Assembly: GCA_028023455.1 (NCBI GenBank)
Contig: JAQFVV010000142.1
Location: 2,661,740 to 2,725,739 of the forward strand
Reading direction: 5' to 3'
From: Epiperipatus broadwayi
Lineage: Eukaryota; Onychophora; Udeonychophora; Euonychophora; Peripatidae
Length of the DNA stretch: 64,000 nt
The position numbers and the translations under genes were made by a program. Positions 13,287 through 22,032 of the stretch are shown here, in pieces; within the stretch, counting starts at the first letter, position 1, and each line of letters opens with the position of its first letter. The notes under the pieces are model-generated. The model was not told where the DNA came from and ran no database searches. It worked only from the letters and a program-made list of their open reading frames with translations.

Positions 13287-13379
13287 TTAATGGAAAAATA
13301 TTCAACATGAAAAATACATCGAAAAAAATAAAAGTTTTTACCAATGTATTTATGAAGACAACGTTATGGGAACCTAATG
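13287..13379 (+). CDS. Candidate internal exon, unidentified protein
   Basis: A 93 bp segment is bounded by a strong acceptor (TTTCTCTCATTTTTTTGATAG) and a consensus donor (G|GTAAGT). Only one of the three frames is open across it. That frame enters and leaves in phase 1 and gives about 30 residues including KVFTNVFMKTTLWEPN. The composition is less AT-rich than the flanks. I do not recognise the protein, and no partner exon could be joined to it with confidence. It may belong to a plus-strand gene with long introns, or be a chance open segment between good splice sites. Confidence 0.45.
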
Positions 13380-14080
13380 GTAAGTATTTATTTTTCTGTA
13401 ATTTTTAATTATTATTTTATTTTTATATATTTTTTAATTATTTTATTTTTATATTTGATAAAAAATATACAAAAAAAATATTATTGAAACTAATATATAA
13501 AAAAAAGCTCATGATTATGTACATTTATATTGCGAATTATCTGCATTTTTTGCTATGATGTGGGCTTGGGTTCAGTATTTGAATTAGGTGATATGAAACA
13601 AAGATAAACATATTTTGCAAATATTATGACCTGATTTGGATTTTTCTATAATGTCTTGTCTGCATCTTAATATTAATAAAAATATGCAAATGTTAAAAGT
13701 AAAGATTTTGATTGTATAATCTTAGGCTGATTATACACTACTGTGATGTAAATTTCAAAGTTGCATTTCAAATGCAAAGAGAGGTGGCAGATGATGAAGC
13801 TATTACTAAATTTATGGTTATACTAGCATGAAGCAATATGAGCCCTCAAAACCTATAAAGATATGAAAAATAATACTACATCACACTAACTCTAAACTAT
13901 TAACTTATGTACCTCAAGCTTAACTCTATAATAAATTTAGTATTTCATTCACTTTTTATTCTATTTTACTATTTTATTTTGTATATAGTGACTATTTTAG
14001 TAGTAATTTTTAATAAATTACAAACATTATTGAAGTTCTTTATTATAATATTCAAATTGTACTAATTATTGATCAATATT
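13380..14080. other. AT-rich spacer, possibly intronic
   Basis: Nothing recognised apart from A/T-rich low complexity after the GTAAGT donor. Confidence 0.4.
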
Positions 14081-14453
14081 AACTACCTCAGGGGTCCCCA
14101 ACCCTATGCCTGTGGGCACTATGGCACCCATAGACCATTTTACATGTGCCCACCCCTATATTGAACATGATAAAAAATTATTTATCTGATATAAATAAAT
14201 TTAATTTTTAAAATTTCTTATAAATTATTGTGTTATACTGTAATCAAATTGTAGGGCATACTATATTTTTACAGCATAAAAGAGTTTATATGTAAAATAT
14301 TATTTTTGAAATAAATATTTTTGTACATTATATGTATTATTAACAATATCCAACTATAAGTTTACATTGAAAAAATAAATGGTGCCTGCCACCTGGCCAG
14401 TATTATAGAATGTGCTCTTAAGTGCAAAAAGGTTGGGGATCCCTGAACTACTT
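14081..14453. mobile_element. hAT-type MITE 1
   Basis: Non-autonomous DNA transposon at 14089-14445. The left end CAGGGGTCCCCAACC and the reverse complement of the right end (CAGGGATCCCCAACC) form a 15 bp inverted repeat with one mismatch. The 8 bp flanks AACTACCT (14081-14088) and AACTACTT (14446-14453) differ by one base, which is the target duplication size of hAT elements. The interior is AT-rich and has no transposase, so an element elsewhere must have moved it. Confidence 0.85.
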
Positions 14454-15034
14454 GTTATAAGAGATGTTAGTAGGGATGACATATTCATTGCAAACCCCTG
14501 TATGGAAATATATTTTGAAGGGCTACTAGGAAAAATGAGAGGTACTAATGTCTTTATTCTACAAATTTTTCAAGTGATGGATTACCTTAGATAAGTGTTA
14601 TTATGCACTAATTTTTTAGAAATATTTATAATGAATCCTACTAACCTACTAACAAAAATAATTTAGAATGAACTTTTTTTTTTATTACTTTGAATATCAA
14701 TGACTATATTTTTTTTCACCTTAATTACATTCATTGGTGTTTGATCTTTCAAACAATATATATTAATTATGTCATTTTTTATGAATAAAAACTTAAAAGT
14801 TATGATAAAATTTGTGGCTTAGCATATTTTTTTAAATATTCACTATGGTTGCTTTGCAAGTGAAGAGATTAAGATCATGTTTAATCTTCTCAAATTTATA
14901 AATATGCAGTGTTTTCCTGAAGGTTTGTGATGATGGTAATTTAGTTAAATGTATATATTGGACTATTTCCATTATCTAATATTAAGTATTGAATGGCTTT
15001 AGAAAAATTTAACTTTATTTAAATTTTCAAATTA

Positions 15035-15850
15035 CATTCAGCTGGTAGCAATAGCACACAGGTTAGTATATGCATAATGTATCAAGAAGTTTTATTATGG
15101 AGCCTCATCAGGTGTTGCTGGCCTGATTAGTGACAGTACTAGCACAAAAAATGAAGCTGGATCCTTAGATTTTTTAAATATTGAATTTCAAGGTAACACT
15201 CTAACCAACTGAGCCAATTTGCCAAAGGCAACAGTCAGTAGAAAAATTTATATATTTAATATTCCTCCTGATTTTTCCATTTTTTTCCTAAAAGCAAAGT
15301 TGATTAGTTGTCTCCATATAATATGTATAATTATATTAGATTGACTTTGGGATTATTCACCATTATCATGAGAGCAAGGTACAAAGAAGGAAATTCAAAA
15401 GAGCTACTCACATTACAATGGCAAATAATCCCATAAATCAACCTAGTGTGATTATAAATAATGTATGAAAACCATTAATCAACTTTGCTCTTAAGGAAAA
15501 AGTGGATAAATCAGGAGTAATATCATAGATACATTTATAAAATTTCTACTGAGTGTTGAATTTGGCTGAATGGCACAGTTTGTTAGAGCATTACCTTAAA
15601 ATTCAATATTTCAAGAACCTAAAGATCTGGATTTGATTTCCATACTAGTACTGCTATTGGTCAGGCTAGCAACACCTGAAGAAGAGAGAATACTCCTCAA
15701 AACATTTTGCATATACTAACCTGTGCACTATTATTAACAGTTGAATAGTAATATGAAAATTTACATAAAGTTATTTTTTTCTAAAGACATTTTATATTTT
15801 AAACTAGACCATAGAAATATATCAATATATAAATAAAAATGTAAATACAT
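15035..15850. repeat. SINE palindrome, two inverted copies
   Basis: Two copies of one repeat lie head to head around a centre near 15390. The left arm reads on the minus strand (15035-15370) and the right arm on the plus strand (15405-15850), with roughly 80% identity by eye. Each carries a tRNA-like promoter (TTTGGC..ATTGGC.CAGTT.GTTAGAG, then a degenerate GATTTGATTTCC), followed by GGTCAGGC.AGCAACACCTGA and ending near ACATTTTGCATATACTAACCTGTG. Related copies are at 28225-28500 and 30890-31030. The sequence after the promoter (CTGATGA or CTGAAGA, a stem-like run, AAAAC) resembles a decayed hammerhead core. Confidence 0.75.
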
Positions 15851-16029
15851 ATATTGCACAAAAATTACTTGTTAATTATATATATATATATAATAGAAGA
15901 TATCTTATTAACTTACATTACAAACATATTTTTACAATCTTTAAATATTGCTTGATATATCATTTGAATTTACAAAAATTAAATCTTAAAACTATTTTTA
16001 CAAAAAACAAGAGATTTGTATGTTCCAGT

Positions 16030-16305
16030 GTCAGATTTTCAATGACATGAATGGCTGAAAAGTTGAAGAGTAGAGAAGATTGAAACCTGTCAATTAAAGT
16101 TTGAAGATTTGCTATCTTAATATAAACCAAGCAATGATTATATATGTGTGGAGGAGGGGGGGATGTTCTGGACCAATTGACAAGTGCCAGTTCAGCATGA
16201 AATATGTATATTGGAAGTCATTTATCTTTTTCACATGTGTGTTCATGTGTATTGGGTTGCATGAAATGGAATGGATAGCTGAAGCAATCTTAAAAGTCTG
16301 TATTC
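16030..16305 (+). repeat. Left arm of a long inverted repeat pair
   Basis: This ~275 bp segment is an imperfect reverse complement of 16825-17100. Shared phrases are CAGATTTTCAATGA, ATGGCTGAAAAGT, GCTATCTTAATATAA and CACATGTGTG. It contains GGAGGAGGGGGGG near 16150. A reading frame across it (16101-16328) has no recognisable product. Identity is about three-quarters by eye, so the duplication is old. Confidence 0.65.
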
Positions 16306-16824
16306 AAATCTCCTATAATTACATGTAAACTCCAAATATATGTATATGAATTATGCTTGTATTTCAAATATTATAAATTAATTATATAAATGAATTATTT
16401 AATTTTAAAACAAAAAATTTATTTTATAGTATCTAACTTTTCATCTGTTTATTAATTTAACATTGTTTGCCAAAATCTGTGTATGAGATATTATATACCT
16501 AATAACATTTTATTTCATTACTGATGATTTACTTGCTGTTTAAAATTTTTTATGACTTCTCATTTGCTCTCACCATAGATATTGAATTTGTGACTGCAAT
16601 ATATTTTAATAATCTTTCCTTCAGTTTATTCATTTAGGTTATTCTAAATTTTCAGTCTGTTAGATGGAATTAGCTTTCAAAGTTGTTTAACATTTCTTTA
16701 CATATTAGCATATATGAAAAATTTCTCATACATACACATATATGTTTAGATATCATATACTTATAACTGTTACAGATCTCATTTTATAATATTAAATATG
16801 TAATATATAGGGGATTTTAATTCA

Positions 16825-17100
16825 GACTTTCACATGACCCTCAACCATCCATGCTATCTCACACCACTGAAACACTTGGTCACACATGTTGAAAAGATAA
16901 ATAATCACTAATATATGTATTTTGTGCTAAACTAGCACTCATCAGTTGATCCAGATTATCATCTCCATACATATATACAATCAAAGCTCAGCTTATATTA
17001 AGATAGCCAATCTTCATACTTTAATGGACAAACTTCAAACTACTCCACCCCATGACTTTTCAGCCATCCATTTCATTGAAAATCTGATGATGGAATGCTC
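16825..17100 (-). repeat. Right arm of a long inverted repeat pair
   Basis: Reverse-complement partner of 16030-16305, with a spacer of about 520 bp that I do not recognise. The arrangement suggests two copies of one repeat inserted in opposite directions, or one foldback element. Confidence 0.65.
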
Positions 17101-18510
17101 AAATGACCTATATTAAACTGCAAAATTAGCAAGAATCCATTTCAATGCCACAGACACTCTACTTCATGTTTTTAATTAACAAATATAACTGATTAATTTA
17201 TATTTTATTTTTAAATTAAGTTATATAGCTCTAAAAGAAATGTTTATATTTTGATGGAATAGTAAACTCTTTATTGCATGAACAAACTCAATCTTTTATT
17301 TTTTATATTTATTGTTTGACTTTGTTCCTTCATTTTCTATTCCCTTTTCTCTCTTGAATCAATTGTATATTTTTATTATTTTATCTTTTTTCTAACTATA
17401 AGATTGTATAATGTTTCCTTTATAATATATAAATGTTCGTGTAAGCATTCATATTATTTAGGAATCAATTAGTGACTGATTGTCTGTCTGTTGGGTAATG
17501 GAATGAGAAAGAAGTGTCAAAAGTTTGACAAGGCAGAAAAAAAATCATTATAGCTCTTTTTTTCTGTTCTTATTATCAAACATTTGGTACATCTCTTTCA
17601 TTTCATCACCATCAATCAGCAACTGGCTAATTTTCAAATAAAATAAATGGATGAACCTTTCAGGAAGACTAACAAAATAAATTTCAAATACTGTAAATTC
17701 AAAGCTGCTATAATAAATTCACAACAGTTCCTTCATTTGTATTAACAATTCAAATTTGCACATGTTTGTTATTCTGTTTCTCATAGTGATTTCTTTCTTC
17801 TTTGTAACCTAATGCTAAGTGCACTTGTGGGGAAGTTCACCATAATGATAGCAAGAGAGCTGTGATTTTGATAAACTTCATCAAAAGTGCACTTAAAATT
17901 AGGTTATTAAGAAGAAAAAACCATTCAATACATTGACAAACAAACATTTGCAAATTTAATTTTTTTTTATTATGGCTTTGTTCACACATACATACTATAA
18001 CCAACCAAATCTTTTAGATATATATTACACTTCTCTGAAAATATTACAAATCTCTTCTGTTAATTGTAAAATCTGACTATACATATATTTCATTGGAAAC
18101 TCTTGGTTTAGCTGATGAACTAAAAATTTGAAACACTTAAACATTCATAAAGAAATGATTGTCAGTCTTTCTGTTTGTATATTTAATTACAATCAATTTT
18201 ATTTTGCACATTGAATATTTTAGCAATATAGTATATATAGTATTTAATCAACCAATTCTAATGGGTGATGATAACTAATATTCACTTTAGATTTGACTAT
18301 CATCTCTTGTAATTGTCCAGATGTTTCAAGTCTTTAGCTTACCTGTTAACTGGAAATTCTGCCCAAATATATGTATAATAAGATTAATGGAAGAACCCCT
18401 TTCTTCTGTGTTTGCTATTTAAAGGCAATTTTGTTTTATATATAAACATACTCAAACATACACACATGTGTGTGTATATATATATATATAATGTTCAAGA
18501 CTAAATGGAT
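17101..18510. other. AT-rich spacer with one hairpin
   Basis: No gene is seen. It contains the hairpin listed at 17791-17920 and a (TG)n(TA)n microsatellite near 18465-18490. Confidence 0.45.
17791..17920. repeat. Short foldback hairpin
   Basis: The arms TTTCTTC..AACCTAAT..TAAGTGCACTT are repeated in reverse complement about 50 bases apart, giving stems of roughly 48 bp with few mismatches. The loop side holds TAGCAAGAGAGCTG. Size and shape fit a miniature foldback element or a precursor of small RNAs; the sequence alone does not decide. Confidence 0.6.
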
Positions 18511-18514
18511 TTAT

Positions 18515-19450
18515 AAATAATCATTAAAATCAGTCAACAGATAATCTCAATAACAATCAATAATCTCAGTCTATTGTCAAGGCAACCAACTTTATTGTTA
18601 AAAGGAGAAAATTAAAATTAGATATGGGTAATTTAAATAACAATTCTCATAAATGAATACAAAGATCTTTATAATGTTTTTAAAATTCTTTATGAAGATT
18701 AACAAATTGTAATAAATATCATTCAGGAACCACAGATTTGGGTAATTCTCTTAGAAAAAGCATCAATAAGCTAGCTATGGCCATCAAATCTCCAGCATCT
18801 TCTAAATCAGCATCATCAGTTTAATCAAAGGATGATTTTAACTTATCTACAATTTTTGAGTTGCCATTTACATGAAAAGTACTTTCTTGACCAATGTCAT
18901 GTTTCTGTATATACTGGCAAATGCTTTGAACAATGTAGGGTATTTCTCGCCCTGATGATGCTCTATGAAGCAACTCCTCTAAAGATACTCCAAAAGTCTT
19001 ACCAATATTTTTCTTTTTTGAAAGTGGTGAACTAAGTATCGTTTTCATCTTTTTCATTCGAGATTCTTCAGAACCATCCAAATTTTTTCTTCTATGAATT
19101 AATGAAAGAGGGGATTTTTCATTTGTTATTGGATATTCTTCCCAGGCATTCACTGTTTTAAATGAACAATTGTTTTGTCCGTTATCATTAAAAAAATATC
19201 ATAATCCTCTATTAATTTTATTGTTAAATATTTTTTACTGCCTGTTTAATTAATCCTCCTGCATTTGATGACACTCTGAAAAGATTTGATCCAAAAACTA
19301 TACCAAGAGGTAATCAAGTCATTTTATTAGTATTTCATAATCAGATACTTCAACCAGAAATGTTATCAAATATCAAAGTAAATTAAAATTAGATGTGGGT
19401 AATTTAAATAACAATTCTCGTAAATGAATACAAAGATCTTTATAATTTAA
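18515..19450 (-). pseudogene. FAM13-type RhoGAP retrocopy, minus-strand arm
   Basis: Conceptual minus-strand translation gives an intronless, broken RhoGAP sequence most like the FAM13 family, whose GAP domains act on Rho-class GTPases. The order is unusual. It begins with mid-domain sequence (KDLCIHLRELLFKLP) and the C-terminal half (a degraded LGIVFGSNLFR), continues through a linker (NAWEEYPITNE, SRMKKMKTILSSPLS), and only then gives the domain start (GKTFGVSLEELLHR), the finger loop (FHVNGN), LFLRELP and KDLCIHL again. The repeated mid-domain phrase recurs exactly 771 bp apart (19392 and 18621), which is 257 codons. The arginine finger is His, and the Lys of LLKLFLRELP is Met. Several stops and frameshifts make it a pseudogene. 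Confidence 0.8.
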
Positions 19451-19454
19451 TAAA

Positions 19455-20305
19455 TTTAATTTAATTTATTCCAATATTTGATAAAATTTCTGTGGAAGTA
19501 TCTGATTATGAAATAACCAATAAAATGACTCCACTAGCTCTTGGTATAGTTTTTGAATCAAATCTTTTCAGAGTGTCATCAGATGCAGGAGGATTAATTA
19601 AACAGGCAGTAACAAATTACTTAACAACAAAATTAATAGTGGATTATTATATTTTTTTTAATGATAATGGACAAAACAATTGTTCATTTAAAACAGTGAA
19701 TGCCTGGGAAGAATATTCAATAACAAATGAAACTCCACATCTTTTTTTAGTAAAATCCCCTCTGTCATCAATTCATAGAAGAAAAAATTTGGATGGTTCT
19801 AGGGAATCTCGAATGGAAAAGATGAAAAAGATACTTAATTCACCACTTTCAAAAAATCAAATTATTGGTAAGACTTTTGATCTTTAAAGGACTTGCTTCA
19901 CAGAGCATCATCAGGACAAGAAATACTCTACATTGTTCAATGTATTTGCCAGTATATACAGAAACATGGTATTGGTCAAGAAGGTATTTTTCATGTAAAT
20001 GGCAACTCAAAAATTGTAGATAAGTTAAAATCATCCTTTGATAAAACTGGTGATGCTAATTTAAAAGATGCTGGAGATTTAATGGTCATAGCTAGCTTAT
20101 TGAAGCTTTTTCTAAGAGAATTACCTGAAGCTGCAGTTCCTGAAAGATATTTATTACAATTTGTTAATCTTCATGAAGAATTTTAAAAAAATTATAAAGA
20201 TCTTTGTATTCATTTAAAAGGAGATTGTTCTGACAATAGATTGAGATTTATAATTGTTATTGATATTGAGTTTGTCTAAGTGTTGACTGATTTTAATAAT
20301 TATTC
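19455..20305 (+). pseudogene. FAM13-type RhoGAP retrocopy, plus-strand arm
   Basis: Inverted partner of 18515-19450, roughly 90% alike. The same permuted order is seen: C-terminal half first (VEVSDYEITNKMTPLALGIVF, about 19485-19660), linker (NAWEEYSITNE), then a domain start broken near 19885 where GKTF runs into a stop. The N-terminal half follows (SSGQEILYIVQCICQYIQ, GIFHVNGN, SLLKLFLRELPEA) and ends near KDLCIHL at about 20215. Two open pieces (19492-19887 and 19893-20186) are separated by a small deletion. The catalytic-arginine position is again His, while the LLK lysine is kept. No introns interrupt it. The 3' tail past 20215 is shared with the other arm but has a deletion. Confidence 0.8.
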
Positions 20306-20837
20306 ATATATATCACAGCTGACTAGATAGCTATGCTAATGTAAAATTATAGATGTATGTAGAACTAGCATATTTACAAATAAGTATAAAATCTAATACA
20401 TTTTAAATGTAAACACTATCAATTTTATATATAACTTAGTTACAATGTTCATTAAAAAATTTATTTCTTATTAATTTTAATATCTATGTAAGTGAAGACT
20501 TATAAGTCAAATATTTGCAAGATAATTAATACAATATTATATCTAGGAATGCCTATAATTTTTGCCTTATTGACGAATTAACCAAATATTGTTAATATAC
20601 TTTTTTTATCCTTTTTTGTCATTTACTCCCTTTTCACTTATGCTTTTTTATTCTTCTCAAAAATCCATATCTCTAAAGACTCTGATTTGTTCTCTTCAAT
20701 TTATTAAAATGTCCTCATTTTTGCTCCAGATATAGATACACATAAAACAGTCATATTTTTAAGATAATATTTTAATAAGCCATAAAATAATACCATTTTA
20801 ATAGCCTATTTACTTTCAGCACCAATTAACCAATTTT

Positions 20838-20941
20838 TTTTCCATGTGTCATAGCATCGGCCGGGACGCGAACCCACAACCATCTGCAACCAACTACTTG
20901 CTTGCATGGCTGCTGCGATACCTCTTGGCTAACAACGCAAG
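20838..20941 (-). repeat. tRNA-derived SINE, copy 3
   Basis: Minus-strand member of the family at 3183 and 4722, with box A GTTGTTAGCCAAGAGG and box B GTGGGTTCGCGTCCCGG regions and an A-tail (a T-run on the plus strand near 20835). The 9 bp ACCAATTTT lies on both sides (20829-20837 and 20942-20950), a target duplication typical of LINE-driven SINE insertion. Confidence 0.8.
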
Positions 20942-21306
20942 ACCAATTTTATAATTATTTAAAAGCAATAAGAAAAGTAATTTATTTTATCCTCTATTAT
21001 AGCATCATCTATTGTAAGTATCCAATGATTGTAGCAATCTATTACCAGGACTACACACAGTAATCAAAATCACTAATTTTATCCAAAGATTTATCTCAAA
21101 TATATAAAGGTAATCTTTTCTTATTATTATCTATTTTATTACTAATTTCATTACAAGCTATGTCAATCTTTATCCTCTCTGATCCAGGTATTGCTACATA
21201 ACAAAAAATATTCCTAACCCAATAATTTTTATCAAAATGATATTAATTTAACAATTAATTTAAATATATTTAATAAATCAAAAGATAGACAAAATCCAAG
21301 TTTTAC

Positions 21307-22032
21307 AATTAATTCCAAGCACAAGTGCGTGTGCGGCGCAACTGCTTCCAAAAGCTGTTAATACAAATACAAATACATACCCAATTTACACAAGAAACTA
21401 CATTCCATCTTTAACAACAAATATCAGCTCTGTTTTCGAACCCCTCCAAATTCTAACAATCTAATTAACAATACCAAAGATCAAACTCCACTGTTACAGA
21501 CCCCCCATACAGTATATAACATTGCTTGTCCAAATAACTATTGCAAAGGCACATATTATGGGGAAAGCAGAGCATCTTTGGCCACAAGATTGGCACAACA
21601 CAAGTATTCGTACAATAGAGCTCGCAACGATCCTTCTACTTATTCAGTTTTTTATCAGCACCAGTGCACAAGTCACCATGAGTGCATTCCGGACAATCCT
21701 ACCATCGTATGTAGAGAGAGACATGACCTCAAAAGAAAGATCAAAGAGGCTTTATTTATCTCTCGCGACAGCGATGCCATAAACAGGAAGGACACGTGTT
21801 TTTCTCTATCAAAAAGATGGAATTAGCATATTTGCATAAATTTAAACGTAAGCAAGCTATGATTATGAAGGCAAGATCCTTTGAAAGCGCTCAGCTGTTT
21901 TAATATTTTTAGTTAGCTATTTGTATTTGTATTAACAGCTTTTGGGAGCAGTTGCGCCGCACAGGCACTTGTGCTTGAATACATACATTTCCCAAAAGTA
22001 AAATTATTTAACTTAATTGAATTAATTCCAAG
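21307..22032 (+). mobile_element. Penelope-like element with inverted terminal repeats
   Basis: The insertion is framed by a perfect 13 bp duplication AATTAATTCCAAG (21307-21319 and 22020-22032). Inside lie inverted repeats of about 58 bp (21316-21374 and 21919-21977) that share CACAAGTGC, TGTGCGGCGCAACTGC and AAAAGCTGTTAATACAAATA. Between them is the C-terminal GIY-YIG region of a Penelope-type polyprotein. The reverse transcriptase part is absent, so the copy is 5' truncated and cannot move alone. Inverted LTR-like repeats are known in Penelope elements. The perfect duplication and open frame suggest a fairly recent insertion. Confidence 0.8.
21362..21826 (+). CDS. Penelope-like GIY-YIG endonuclease domain, 5'-truncated
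   Basis: An open frame of 154 codons ending at TAG (21824-21826), with no initiator because the element is truncated. In order it shows a linker (LHKKLHSIF, CFRTPPNSNNLI), a GIY-like VYNIACP, a YIG-like TYYGES, then RASLATRLAQHKYS with the usual Arg, a His-rich loop (YQHQCTSHHE), KRKIKEALFIS with the Glu of the active site, and the conserved ending INRKDTCFSLSKRWN. In the family this nuclease nicks target DNA to prime reverse transcription. Without the reverse transcriptase the product would not mobilise by itself. No stop codons interrupt it, unlike the LINE remnants nearby. Confidence 0.8.
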   Translation, partial: YKYKYIPNLHKKLHSIFNNKYQLCFRTPPNSNNLINNTKDQTPLLQTPHTVYNIACPNNYCKGTYYGESRASLATRLAQHKYSYNRARNDPSTYSVFYQHQCTSHHECIPDNPTIVCRERHDLKRKIKEALFISRDSDAINRKDTCFSLSKRWN

